A DNA stretch of 64,000 nt from Paraktedonobacter carboxidivorans (GCA_041156125.1 JBEVTI010000008.1:62001-126000), one strand, 5' to 3'. Shown: positions 26,030 through 34,495, counted from the stretch's first letter. Made by a program: numbers and translations. The notes: generated by a model not told the origin, from the sequence alone.

Positions 26030-26425
26030 ACCAGAGACCTCCTTGTGATATGATGGTATTCCTCCGGGTCCATATCCTTGCAGAGTCACCAGTCGTCTGT
26101 CACCTCTAGCAGCGCGGGACTAATTGTTCTGGACGAACACTGTATACCAGACCGAGATCGGATACCGTTGGAAAGCATACACTATACTTTAGCGATTAGC
26201 AAGACTTTTTCTTTTAAAAGCAGGGGCTTCTTCACATTTTAATAAAATTTTTATGTGTACTCTGTCTATATAGGAATTTTAAATGCTTAAACTGTATTTA
26301 GTAAGGCTGCCAAACAGAACCAGTGCTCTGTCAAGCTTCAGTTGAGGAATGCGAGAGAATGGAAGTGCAGTCTGAGTCATCCCTGATTTTGCAAAATCAG
26401 ACCAAAACAGGTTTTGCCTCCCCGC

Positions 26426-26493
26426 CCCCTTGTGTTTTGCAGAGGTTTGGCGGGCGTTGCAGCGCACGCCAAACCTCTGCAAAACACAAGGGG
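26426..26493. repeat. 27-bp perfect hairpin inside repeat copy 1
   Basis: Arms 26426-26452 and 26467-26493 are perfect reverse complements. With one bulge and one wobble the pairing extends through cctcccc/ggggagg to about 26418 and 26501. In the second repeat copy (59270-59325) only one arm of this hairpin exists, so here it arose by inverted duplication. Confidence 0.75.
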
Positions 26494-26559
26494 TGGGGAG
26501 GACAACGCGCTCATGCTGCTTCAGAAAAATTGGATACCGTTGGCGAACTCCTTTTATGA

Positions 26560-26650
26560 GCCTCTGGCACCTCGCACCTGTTCTTGTGTGGCTGGTGAGC
26601 GGCCTGGCCGCTCACCAGCCACACAAGAACAGGTGCGAGGTGCCAGAGGC
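26560..26650. repeat. 45-bp perfect palindrome in repeat core
   Basis: Arms 26560-26604 and 26606-26650 are perfect reverse complements over 45 bp with a single central base. This is the longest palindrome in the window. The second repeat copy has an imperfect version with only about 20 contiguous pairs and a diverged left outer arm. Confidence 0.85.
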
Positions 26651-26859
26651 GCCGAGGAGTCCAGAAGAAGCGTGCGCCAACGGTATCAAAAATTGGGGAT
26701 GACTCATAGTGCCCCAGCCTTCTCCCCCCTCCAGGGATGTAGGGAGGTTTCGTCAAACAAAGTTTGACCGAGTACCAGTAAATCTACAGCTTGACGCTGG
26801 TGAGAAAATGAGGGCAGCAATTTGCTCAATCAGTAGAATGGTATTCAAAGAAATAACGC

Positions 26860-28041
26860 ATGCCAACATTTTCTTTTGAGATTGAGGCCGAATGCTCGCA
26901 GTCGTGGGCGCGGGCGGGCGTGGTGACGACGCCGCATGGCACTATTCCAACACCTATTTTTATGCCTGTGGGTACGCAGGCAACTGTGAAAAGCGTCTCG
27001 CCCGAAGAGTTGCACGCAGCTGGTGCCAGAATCATCCTGGCCAATACCTATCACCTGATGCTACGGCCCGGCTCTGAGCTGATTCACGAGTTTGGCGGGC
27101 TGCACCATTTTATGCATTGGGATGGTCCCATTCTAACCGATAGTGGCGGCTTTCAGGTTTTTAGCCTGGGCCATCTGCGCAAACTTGGCGAAGAAGGGGC
27201 CGCGTTCAAATCGCACCTGGATGGCTCCGCGCACTTACTGACTCCTGAGAATGTGATGCGCATTGAGTACGAGCTAGGCGCGGATATCGTCTTGCCGCTA
27301 GATATCTGCGCTCCCTATCCCTCTACAGTTCAAAATGCGCTCCTGGCAATGGAGCGCACACACCGCTGGGCCACACGCGCTTTAGAGACGAAACCTCAAT
27401 ATAATCCGTCACAAACGCTCTTTGGCATCGTTCAGGGGGCCTTCGAGCCAGAGTTGCGCCGCGAGAGCGCGCGTTTTATTGGTGGCTTACCGTTTCCGGG
27501 CATCTCGATTGGTGGTCTATCAGTGGGCGAGCCCAAGGAGATGATGTGGGATCTGCTGCGCGTAACCACTCCTGAGCTACCGCGTGAGAAGCCGCGCCAC
27601 CTCCTGGGCATCGGCTCGCCAGAGGATCTGGTCATTGGCGTTGGTCTGGGCATGGATATGTTTGATTGCGTGCTGCCCACGCGCGTAGCCCGCCACGGTG
27701 GTCTCTTTACTCGCGATGGGCGCGTCAGCATTAAAAGCGCGCGCTACCGCACTGTGCGCGGCCCTCTTGAAGATACTTGCGATTGTTATACCTGCCGCAA
27801 CTATAGCGCTGCCTACATCCACCACCTGGCGCGCACGGAGGAGCAGCTCTACTCCCGGCTGGGCAGTATCCACAATATCCGTTTTATGTTGCGCCTGGCT
27901 GCGGAGTTGCGGGCCTCGATTATCGCGGGAACGTATCCCGCCTATCGGACTGCCTTCCTGGAGCGCTACGTGCCAGCTTCCGCGCAGACCCGCGAGATCC
28001 AACGCGCAAAATGGCAGGCCGCGCGTACACAGCAGAGATAA
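26860..28041 (+). CDS. tgt: Queuine tRNA-ribosyltransferase (tRNA-guanine transglycosylase)
   Basis: TIM-barrel enzyme that exchanges guanine-34 of GUN-anticodon tRNAs for the queuosine precursor preQ1. Signature regions are IILANTYHLMLRPGSELI, the active-site ILTDSGGFQVFSLG, SIGGLSVGEPKEMM and LLGIGSPEDLVIGVGLGMDM followed by FDCVLPTRVARHG. The zinc site is TCDCYTCRNYSAAYIHHL. The length of 393 residues is typical. The gene begins about 155 bp after the composite repeat; no preQ1 riboswitch was recognised in its leader. The lipoate ligase-like gene follows after 17 bp. Confidence 0.96.
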   Translation: MPTFSFEIEAECSQSWARAGVVTTPHGTIPTPIFMPVGTQATVKSVSPEELHAAGARIILANTYHLMLRPGSELIHEFGGLHHFMHWDGPILTDSGGFQVFSLGHLRKLGEEGAAFKSHLDGSAHLLTPENVMRIEYELGADIVLPLDICAPYPSTVQNALLAMERTHRWATRALETKPQYNPSQTLFGIVQGAFEPELRRESARFIGGLPFPGISIGGLSVGEPKEMMWDLLRVTTPELPREKPRHLLGIGSPEDLVIGVGLGMDMFDCVLPTRVARHGGLFTRDGRVSIKSARYRTVRGPLEDTCDCYTCRNYSAAYIHHLARTEEQLYSRLGSIHNIRFMLRLAAELRASIIAGTYPAYRTAFLERYVPASAQTREIQRAKWQAARTQQR

Positions 28042-28058
28042 GTAAGGGGAGATCAGTT

Positions 28059-28880
28059 ATGAGCGAGACATATCGTTTTATTGATAGCGGAATACAGGAT
28101 GCCGCGCTGAATATGGCTATCGACGAGGCCATCCTGGTGCGCCATCTACAGGGACAGGTGCCCCCCACGCTGCGCGTCTTTCGCTGGTCGCGACCCTCAA
28201 TCTCGCTGGGCCGCTTCCAGCAGGTGGAGCGCGAAATACTTAGTGAACTCTGTCAGCAGCAGCAGATCACCCTGGTGCGCCGTCCCACAGGCGGACGCGC
28301 GGTCTACCATCGCGACGAGTTCACCTATAGCTTTGTGAGCAGCAAAGCCTATGGCATTCCCTCCGGCATTGTCGCGGCCTACGCTCATCTCGCGCAGAGC
28401 CTGATCGCCGCGCTGGCCCTGCTGGGCGTTCCCGCTGAATTAAGTGAAGGGCGCGTCAGCAAACAGCCGTCCGCGGCCTGCTTTGCCTCCGCCACCCAGG
28501 CAGACCTGACCAGTGGCGGCTTTAAATTGATTGGTAGCGCCCAGGTCTGGAAAGAGGACGCGCTGCTACAGCAAGGCTCGCTGCCGCTCGCAGATCGCTC
28601 CGCTGAATTTTACTCACTGCTAAGCTTTCCCGACGAAGAAGCACGGGCAGCAGCGCTGGAACTCTACCGCGAGATGACCACGCCACTGCGCACTTTCGTA
28701 CCCGCGATCACCTGGGCAGAGGTAGCACAATCTTTCCAGACTGGTTTCGCGAGCGCCCTGCAAGTTGATTTCCAGGTGACCGACCTGAGCGCCGAAGAAT
28801 GGGCGCTGGCCCGCGAACTCGCGCACGAAAAATACAACCATCTGACCTGGCAGAACGAGCGCGTCAAGCTAGTCAAGTAG
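28059..28880 (+). CDS. Lipoate-protein ligase A family (BPL/LplA/LipB fold)
   Basis: Cytoplasmic acyltransferase or ligase of the LplA superfamily, attaching lipoate or octanoate to lysines of dehydrogenase E2 and GcvH domains. Signature blocks are MAIDEAILVRHL, LRVFRWSRPSISLGRFQ, VRRPTGGRAVYHRDEFTYSF and GGFKLIGSAQVWKEDALLQQ. The latter has the catalytic Lys of LplA/LipM-type enzymes. The ATG at 28059 follows AAGGGGAGA. Ligase versus octanoyltransferase (LipM-like) cannot be settled here. It follows tgt closely on the same strand and converges on the GlcG-like gene with an 8-bp gap. Confidence 0.88.
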   Translation: MSETYRFIDSGIQDAALNMAIDEAILVRHLQGQVPPTLRVFRWSRPSISLGRFQQVEREILSELCQQQQITLVRRPTGGRAVYHRDEFTYSFVSSKAYGIPSGIVAAYAHLAQSLIAALALLGVPAELSEGRVSKQPSAACFASATQADLTSGGFKLIGSAQVWKEDALLQQGSLPLADRSAEFYSLLSFPDEEARAAALELYREMTTPLRTFVPAITWAEVAQSFQTGFASALQVDFQVTDLSAEEWALARELAHEKYNHLTWQNERVKLVK

Positions 28881-28888
28881 CTAGCTAG

Positions 28889-29476
28889 CTAACGGCCTCC
28901 ACTGCCACTTTCGCGATATTGATTGTTTGACGATGGTCCATCGCCATAGGGGTTTTCCCGGCTATTGAGTTCATCTGCCATATCCAGATTGACAGTTCCC
29001 AGAGGATGTTCGGGCACCGGTGAGTGAGGAATTGGGGTCCGCCCGGGTTGAGGTACGTAGCGCACGGCTTCTACAATCGTCAGGCCAGCGCGCGCGATAT
29101 CATCATCGCGCCCGGCGGCATTGCCACCGCTTACCCCAATACCACCAATCGTCGCACCATTTAAACGAATTGGCCAACCACCAGCGGCCATCACAAACTT
29201 ACCATCGCTCATCGCAGCCATGCTTGAGGCAAAACCAGGAATCTGTGCCCCCCAGCGCGCCACTGCGTCCGTAGATTGGTTAAACATGACTGCCGTTGTA
29301 GCCTTGGCAATACTGATCTGAATAGTAGCCCAACCATAGGGGGCCATCATACGTTCAGCAAGGACAAGATGACCACCAGCATCGACAATCGCGATGCTCA
29401 CCGGGCTGCGCAATTCATGGGCTCGCTGCTTGCTGGCCTCCAATACCCTCCGAGCAAGATCTATTGTTAAGCTCAC
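28889..29476 (-). CDS. GlcG/HbpS-family (DUF336) protein
   Basis: Heme-degrading/heme-binding-like domain protein. Typical blocks are SLTIDLARRVLEASKQRA, SIAIVDAGGHLVLAERM, IAKATTAVMFNQST and the glycine-rich GGWPIRLNGATIGGIGVSGG. A low-complexity proline-rich C-terminus of about 60 residues follows. The start is a GTG at 29474-29476 directly after AAAGGAGTG, which overrides the upstream in-frame ATG. The physiological role of the family is variable (glycolate locus, heme sensing, cofactor binding); none is indicated by the neighbours. Confidence 0.88.
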   Translation of the reverse strand: MSLTIDLARRVLEASKQRAHELRSPVSIAIVDAGGHLVLAERMMAPYGWATIQISIAKATTAVMFNQSTDAVARWGAQIPGFASSMAAMSDGKFVMAAGGWPIRLNGATIGGIGVSGGNAAGRDDDIARAGLTIVEAVRYVPQPGRTPIPHSPVPEHPLGTVNLDMADELNSRENPYGDGPSSNNQYRESGSGGR

Positions 29477-29598
29477 GAAACACTCCTTTTTGACGGCTTC
29501 ACTGCTGAAATGCCGCTCAGAAATTCTCCACACGAGATGGCTGGCCCAAGTATAACATAGCTAAAACGGAGAAACAAATGATAGTATGCAAAAGTCAC

Positions 29599-29627
29599 TT
29601 GACCTTTTCGGCTTTCTGATGTACCAT
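29599..29627 (+). promoter_or_regulatory. Sigma-70-type promoter with long leader
   Basis: TTGACC (29599-29604), a 17-bp spacer and TACCAT (29622-29627) form a near-consensus promoter reading right. The gene start is at 29895, so the transcript would have about 260 nt of leader. That leader contains no convincing ORF and could be a structured 5' UTR or a separate small RNA. Confidence 0.5.
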
Positions 29628-29633
29628 TCCTCA

Positions 29634-29894
29634 AGGTGGGAGCGGCCTGTCGCTTGTTTGATCACGATCCGCTTAAGGATACTGAAATTTTTAGGGATCA
29701 GGAGTATGCTTGCTTCCATCTGTAGGGGGCGACTCCACTCAAGACCTTGCTGTAGTCCACTTGAGAGTACTGAAATGAGCAGCGAGCTGGTTAAGTACTA
29801 TAGGGCAGGACATCGTAGAGTGCAGTTAGAGAACGCCCTTTGGTGATGGACCCGCAGCATCTGTTCAATATAGTGAAAACAGCGGAGGCCGCTC
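29634..29894 (+). other. Unassigned 260-nt leader or small RNA region
   Basis: The region has no gene but is probably transcribed from the promoter at 29599-29627. I could not match it to tmRNA, RNase P, SRP or 6S RNA by eye. It ends in GCGGAGGC, the ribosome-binding site of the next gene. Confidence 0.3.
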
Positions 29895-30722
29895 ATGAAC
29901 TTAGAGTCCACTTCAAAGATACAAAGGACTCAATCCAGCAAACCTGCATCTTATAAACGCGCGCATCGTGCAAACCGCCCGGTTCTGGTCACAAGCCAGA
30001 ATACCGTGGCCAGCGCCACAGAACCCGCTCTGGATCTCGTGGAGCCGACATCCGATGCCCCGGTCGCACTCGAAGAGAAGGTGAGCAGTGAAGCAGAGAC
30101 TGTTCGCAGGCGGGGGCCACGTTTCTTCTCCAGTGTGGGTAAAGCTGAGATGGTCTCAGATCAGCCCAAAACTGACCCCATAGCTGCGCGCCTCACGCGG
30201 GCATTACGTGGCAAAGGCGTTGAGAACACACCAGCCAAAGAGACGGTTAAAGAGAAAAAGACTGCCAGCGTTGCGAGCACACCTGCTACAAGCGCAGCAG
30301 TTCGCCCCAAATCTGGCTTTAAGATGAAATACATCTGGGGCATGATGAGCTATCTGCTGATCGCTGACTTTCTGGGTGTCTGGATTCAAAATTGGATGAA
30401 GGCTCAGGGTGTGGACGGGCTAGTCTTCACTTTAGGCGCCTTCCAGGCCAGCCGCTCAACGCTAGTCTTCCTGGCCCTGCTCATCGTTATTCTGGTTTTG
30501 ATGGCGCGTTTTGACCTGATTCCGCGCAGCTTCGGAGCGGCGCTAGGTGGCCCATCGTCACAGCGCAAAGACGGCCCCAACTCCAGCTCGCGCCAGGCTA
30601 CTTTTGATACCAGAGAACCTCAGCCAACCATCAAGCAGGGCATCAAAGGTTCCAACGACGAACTGTATCGGGAATATCGCGAAAACCAGCGCTATTTCCA
30701 GAAACGCGACCGCAAGCGCTAG
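29895..30722 (+). CDS. Membrane protein with long disordered N-terminus
   Basis: Not recognised. The 275-residue protein has a Lys/Ala/Thr/Pro-rich, probably disordered N-terminal half (about 1-145). Two hydrophobic spans follow, MKYIWGMMSYLLIADFLGVW and STLVFLALLIVILVLMARF, then a polar C-terminus ending in a Tyr/Arg-rich stretch (YREYRENQRYFQKRDRKR). Both termini would face the same side. The ATG follows GGAGGCCGCTC. A strong hairpin ends the transcript directly after the stop. Positively charged ends suggest a cytoplasmic location binding nucleic acid or acidic lipid, but this is only inference. Confidence 0.65.
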   Translation: MNLESTSKIQRTQSSKPASYKRAHRANRPVLVTSQNTVASATEPALDLVEPTSDAPVALEEKVSSEAETVRRRGPRFFSSVGKAEMVSDQPKTDPIAARLTRALRGKGVENTPAKETVKEKKTASVASTPATSAAVRPKSGFKMKYIWGMMSYLLIADFLGVWIQNWMKAQGVDGLVFTLGAFQASRSTLVFLALLIVILVLMARFDLIPRSFGAALGGPSSQRKDGPNSSSRQATFDTREPQPTIKQGIKGSNDELYREYRENQRYFQKRDRKR

Positions 30723-30725
30723 AGA

Positions 30726-30792
30726 TAATTTCTCATGCCTGCGCGGCATAGTGCTCCCAGGGAGCGCTATGCCGCGCAGGCATGAGAAATTA
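30726..30792 (+). terminator. 26-bp perfect hairpin, extending to 33 bp
   Basis: Arms 30726-30751 and 30767-30792 are perfect reverse complements; the loop adds seven more pairs (one wobble) around a single central base. The hairpin starts three bases after the stop of the 29895 gene. No T-tract. Confidence 0.7.
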
Positions 30793-30965
30793 GATGTGGT
30801 TCTCCGTTACAGCAACTGACAATCCTCATAGCGCAGGATGGACTGCGCTTCACCCAGGTAGCACGACGAGGTGAACGAAGGACTCCACGGCCCGCCTGAT
30901 TGCTCAGAAAGAGCGGCTTGCGCCATCTCTTGCTCACTAGTGTATCGACTCATCGGATATCGATA

Positions 30966-30974
30966 TGGTATACT
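30966..30974 (+). promoter_or_regulatory. Extended -10 promoter for ANTAR regulator
   Basis: TGGTATACT at 30966-30974 matches the extended -10 form (TGnTATAAT) with no clear -35. It would start a leader of about 90 nt before the ATG at 31071. The surrounding cgatatcgatat-type sequence is also partly palindromic. Confidence 0.45.
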
Positions 30975-31070
30975 AGCGATGTCCAGCACTTATCATAACG
31001 GTAATCTGAGAACCGATCGTACCCTATCGTTACTGCACTGAAACAGTGACGACATTCAAAAGGGAACTCT

Positions 31071-31643
31071 ATGCCTACACGCATTATTATTGCCGACGAC
31101 GAAACAATCCAGCGCATGGATTTAAAAGATGTCTTAACGCGCCAGGGCTACCTGGTAATTGGTGAAGCTGGCGATGGGGTGAGTGCCGTTAACCTGGCCC
31201 GTGAACTGCGCCCGGACCTTGTGATCATGGATATTCGCATGCCTGATATGGATGGCATTGCCGCGGCTGAAACATTGACCGAGGAGAAAATTGCTCCAGT
31301 CCTCTTGCTGACGGCCTTCGGCGATCAGCCCCTGGTGGAACGCGCCAAAGAGGCCGGCGTGGTGAACTATATCGTCAAGCCCCTTCGCGAAAGCGAGGTC
31401 ACGCCAGCGATCGAAGTCGCCCTGGCTCGCTACGGCGAATTCCGCGCCCTGGAAGAGAAGACGCGCACCCTGACCGAACAACTGGAGACCCGCAAAGTGG
31501 TTGAGCGCGCTAAAGGTCTGTTGATGGACAAACAGGGCTTGAGCGAGCAAGAAGCCTTCCGCAAAATCCAGAAGGCCAGCATGAACAACCGCAAATCGAT
31601 GCGCGAGGTTGCGGAAGCCATTCTATTGACCAACGAAATGTAA
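31071..31643 (+). CDS. Response regulator with ANTAR RNA-binding output
   Basis: Two-component antiterminator. The receiver (1-120) has the acidic pair IADDET, the phospho-acceptor Asp in LVIMDIRMPDMDG (about residue 53) and the LLLTAF and YIVKPL blocks with the conserved Thr and Lys. The C-terminal ANTAR domain (about 130-190) reads VERAKGLLMDKQGLSEQEAF and NNRKSMREVAEAIL. ANTAR proteins bind tandem small RNA stem-loops and prevent termination. No cognate histidine kinase lies next to it. The next gene, the RicT homologue, is 128 bp downstream with a small hairpin between. Confidence 0.93.
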   Translation: MPTRIIIADDETIQRMDLKDVLTRQGYLVIGEAGDGVSAVNLARELRPDLVIMDIRMPDMDGIAAAETLTEEKIAPVLLLTAFGDQPLVERAKEAGVVNYIVKPLRESEVTPAIEVALARYGEFRALEEKTRTLTEQLETRKVVERAKGLLMDKQGLSEQEAFRKIQKASMNNRKSMREVAEAILLTNEM

Positions 31644-31691
31644 TTGAAATGTAATTGATAAAGGAAAAGGAAGTCGAGGGTTGTGAACAGC

Positions 31692-31713
31692 GTGGCCACC
31701 TGACCATGGCCAC
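31692..31713 (+). other. Small hairpin between ANTAR regulator and RicT genes
   Basis: gtggcca (31692-31698) pairs with tggccac (31707-31713) around an 8-nt loop. It may be an attenuator or the end of the ANTAR transcript. It is not the classic tandem hexaloop ANTAR target. Confidence 0.35.
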
Positions 31714-31771
31714 ATCATTCCCGGCCCACAAACAACTCCCTTCTCCTGGGGTCTAGCAAGGATCGACACCT

Positions 31772-32773
31772 ATGTCTCTAGCCATGAGTGCGGAGAACAG
31801 TGTAACCATCGTGGGCATTCGATTTCGCCCTGCCGGACGTATCTATTACTTTGATCCTCAAGCAATGCTCTATACCACGGGCCAGTACGTCATAGTAGAA
31901 ACTGTACGCGGCGTGGAGGCCGGGCGCGTGGTAATTGCCGCCAAAAAAGTTGTGGAAAGCGACCTCAGCGATCCACTTAAACCAGTTGTGCGCGTGGCCA
32001 CTGAGGACGAATTACGCATGATGCTCTCGTTTAAAAGTAAAGAGAAAGATGCTCTGGTTCAATGCGCGCATCATGTCGGACAGCACAAACTTCCTATGAA
32101 GCTAGTAGAGGCGGAGTATACTTTCGATGGGAGTCGTTTGACCTTTTATTTCACCGCCGACGAACGCGTTGACTTTCGCGCCCTGGTGCGCGACCTGGCT
32201 GCGACCTTCCGCACACGCATTGAACTGCGCCAGATTGGTGCGCGTGACCAGGCAAAATTGCAAAGTGGGGTCGGACCCTGCGGGAAAACGCTGTGTTGTA
32301 GCTCGTGGATCAATGACTTTGGCGTGGTCTCTATCAAGATGGCCAAAGAGCAAGATCTACCACTCAACCCGGCTAAAATCTCTGGAGTCTGCGGTCGTTT
32401 GCTCTGCTGTCTCTCGTATGAAAACGACAATTATATCCAGGCCAAACAGCATATGCCGCAGGTGGGCACCTTTCTGGATACCCCCAGCGGGTCCGGCAAG
32501 GTTGTCTCTGTGAATGTGCCGCGCTCTTCTGTTGAGGTCATGCTGGAAAGTGGCGCAACTGTTCAGGTACCAATCGCTCAGGCAGCGCTCGCAAGCGGAT
32601 GTAGTTCGTGCAACTCGCGGGGAAGTTGCTGTAGTAGCAGCAATGAGACCAGCAGCACGGGCTCAGCATGCAGCACATGTGGTTCTGGCGGTGGGTGTAG
32701 TACCTGTGGCACGGGTGGCGGATGTGGAACAAAACGCAAAACAACTCCTCGGACTGAAAAAACTGTAGATTAG
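31772..32773 (+). CDS. PSP1/RicT (YaaT)-family protein with Cys-rich tail
   Basis: RicT homologue; in Bacillus the RicA-RicF-RicT complex carries iron-sulfur clusters and modulates RNase Y-dependent mRNA processing. The PSP1 core contains VTIVGIRFRPAGRIYYF, FYFTADERVDFRALVRDLA and RIELRQIGARDQAKL. It also has the cysteine motifs GPCGKTLCCSSW and ISGVCGRLLCCLSYE. After residue 275 comes an unusual tail of about 55 residues with over a dozen cysteines in CSSC/CSTCG repeats separated by Gly/Ser, absent from typical RicT. RicA and RicF genes are not adjacent. Confidence 0.92.
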   Translation: MSLAMSAENSVTIVGIRFRPAGRIYYFDPQAMLYTTGQYVIVETVRGVEAGRVVIAAKKVVESDLSDPLKPVVRVATEDELRMMLSFKSKEKDALVQCAHHVGQHKLPMKLVEAEYTFDGSRLTFYFTADERVDFRALVRDLAATFRTRIELRQIGARDQAKLQSGVGPCGKTLCCSSWINDFGVVSIKMAKEQDLPLNPAKISGVCGRLLCCLSYENDNYIQAKQHMPQVGTFLDTPSGSGKVVSVNVPRSSVEVMLESGATVQVPIAQAALASGCSSCNSRGSCCSSSNETSSTGSACSTCGSGGGCSTCGTGGGCGTKRKTTPRTEKTVD

Positions 32774-32893
32774 TCAGGAAAAGTGCTCTTCCTTTTATCG
32801 GGTGTAGTCTGAGCCTGGCACATCCTATAACAGGCGCAAGTACTGTAAAAACAGAGGGTTCGCGACCTGGCCGCGAACACGAGAGGAGGGCTT

Positions 32894-34423
32894 ATGCCGT
32901 CAGATCAGGAAGAAAATCGCGCGGTATCGCAACATACTAACATACCAGAATGGCCAGTGCCAGTGGCACAGGTTCCGTCAATTGTTGATATTTTACCCGC
33001 TGACAATAAAGAATTCTCAGATGGCGAATTCAGTATGGATCAATTCGCGGCTGATCAACTGGCAGATGAGGCAATCAACACAGATGACCTCGTTACGCCA
33101 GATACTGAGAGCGATCTCCTCCAATGGTCCAGCCCTCCCCCTCTGGTCAGCAAAGAAGCTCTCAGCACGTTCTGGCGCCAATCCATACCTTTTTCTGTGC
33201 CGCTGCTCTCAGGCCTACTCGTTTTTGTCGCGACGCTGCCCGTGACTCTGCAAGCATTACCCACTCGTCCTCTTTCTGTGTTGCTGATGGCTATTATGCT
33301 GCTTGTTCTCATGGTTATTGAGGGTACACTGCTTTATTTCGCGGGTTCAAACGATACGCTTATGGCGCTGTATGTCGTCGGTGGCTCGGTGCTATTTATC
33401 GTTGCGGGTGTTTACATCGCTTTCAGCTTTGTGGCTGCGTTGCTTGTCTTTGGTGGCCTGCTGATCATTGGTTTGCTGCTTGCCAAACGCAGCGTTCACA
33501 ATACCAACCTTGGGCACGTCGATATCGTGACCTCATTCGGTAAATACTCGCAAACCCTTGAGCCAGGCCTGAACCTGCTGCTACCCTGGGAGCATGTGGT
33601 ATATAGTTTGAATATCCAGGAAGATACCTGGACTACCCCCAGAATGGAGATACCGACCTCACGTGAGCAGAAGGTGGAATTAGCCGCCACCATCTCCTAT
33701 CAGTTGATGCCGGAAGATGCCTACCTGGCGGCTACCAGCGTCAAAGATTGGGAAGGTAGCCTGAAAAATCTCTTTCGTGGCACTGTACAGAGCGTCGTTA
33801 ATGAACTGACGCTGGCCGATTTTGTCACCTGGACGCAGAGCATCTATACACGCTCAGTTAATAGTGACGCCAATTCATTCAATCCTGCTTCCGCCACGCG
33901 CTGGGATCGCATCAACAATACTCTGGCCCGGCGTATGCAGGACGAGGTCGCGGCCTGGGGAGTGCAAATCAACTGGGTGCGCATCGAGGATCTGACTCCA
34001 CTGCCCAGCGTAAGCGGGGGCAACATTCCGCGTCTCAATGGCGGAAATACAACACATATTATGAAACATGAAGAGGTGCTTGCCGCGACCCCTGGCGCAG
34101 TGCAGCAACTCTCAAAGACAGAGACCCTGCCTATGCCTGTGGAAGCGGCCAGCCCCAAACCCGCGCCAGCCGCTCTTCCCACCACACCTAAAGCGCAACC
34201 AGCCGGTAAACCACCCAGAGTTGAAACACTGATCGATACCTATAGCGCTGTACGCGAGGGCAAGATTAGTGATCCAGCACTCATTCTGGCTCTCGCGGAA
34301 CACTTCGATACGTTGGCAAATGATCGGGTCGCCAACAAAACTATCGATTTCGACGCCGGGCGCGCGGCTGCTACACTGCGCCTGCGAGCCCAGAGGCTGC
34401 AGGAAATAGCGAGCACCGAATAG
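32894..34423 (+). CDS. Membrane-anchored SPFH (stomatin/band 7-like) protein
   Basis: The 509-residue protein has an acidic N-terminus of about 95 residues, four hydrophobic spans between about 95 and 200 (for example PLSVLLMAIMLLVLMVIEGT), and then an SPFH domain. The SPFH part has HVDIVTSFGKYSQTLEPGLN, LLLPWEHVVYSLNIQEDTW and KVELAATISYQL, with RGTVQSVVNELTLADFV. An Ala/Pro-rich linker and a C-terminal helix follow. SPFH proteins form membrane microdomain scaffolds. It is convergent with a dynamin-like GTPase across a 21-bp palindrome, so the pair could share a membrane-organising role. The ATG follows GAGAGGAGGGC. Confidence 0.85.
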   Translation: MPSDQEENRAVSQHTNIPEWPVPVAQVPSIVDILPADNKEFSDGEFSMDQFAADQLADEAINTDDLVTPDTESDLLQWSSPPPLVSKEALSTFWRQSIPFSVPLLSGLLVFVATLPVTLQALPTRPLSVLLMAIMLLVLMVIEGTLLYFAGSNDTLMALYVVGGSVLFIVAGVYIAFSFVAALLVFGGLLIIGLLLAKRSVHNTNLGHVDIVTSFGKYSQTLEPGLNLLLPWEHVVYSLNIQEDTWTTPRMEIPTSREQKVELAATISYQLMPEDAYLAATSVKDWEGSLKNLFRGTVQSVVNELTLADFVTWTQSIYTRSVNSDANSFNPASATRWDRINNTLARRMQDEVAAWGVQINWVRIEDLTPLPSVSGGNIPRLNGGNTTHIMKHEEVLAATPGAVQQLSKTETLPMPVEAASPKPAPAALPTTPKAQPAGKPPRVETLIDTYSAVREGKISDPALILALAEHFDTLANDRVANKTIDFDAGRAAATLRLRAQRLQEIASTE

Positions 34424-34437
34424 CGCAGGCAGACATA

Positions 34438-34489
34438 GAGAGGCGGGAGAGTGATGAGCGCGGTTGTACTCATCACTCTCCCGCCTCTC
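34438..34489. terminator. 21-bp perfect bidirectional hairpin
   Basis: Arms 34438-34458 and 34469-34489 are perfect reverse complements. The hairpin lies between the convergent stops of the SPFH gene (34423) and the dynamin-like gene (34496), so it can serve both directions. No T-tract. Confidence 0.7.
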
Positions 34490-34495
34490 CATAGG

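Larger units (their letters stand above)
26374..26704. repeat. Composite palindromic repeat, copy 1
   Basis: A 331-bp non-coding element bounded by inverted ends tgagtcatc (26374) and gatgactca (to 26704). Inside, a core framed by ataccgttggcg (26534-26545) and cgccaacggtat (26676-26687) contains a 45-bp perfect palindrome. The left flank contains a second, 27-bp hairpin and the small two-hairpin module 26383-26420. A second copy lies at 59076-59339 with flanks in the opposite order but the core in the same orientation. No transposase is encoded, so it behaves like a miniature inverted-repeat element. Confidence 0.8.

Noticed and set aside
26430..26767. Short ORFs of 80-117 codons inside the composite repeat
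   Set aside because: They run through perfect palindromes, appear on both strands and have no ribosome-binding site; the same happens in the second repeat copy.
29634..29894. Known structural RNA (tmRNA, RNase P, SRP, 6S)
   Set aside because: I looked for their conserved core sequences and found none; the region is kept only as an unassigned leader.
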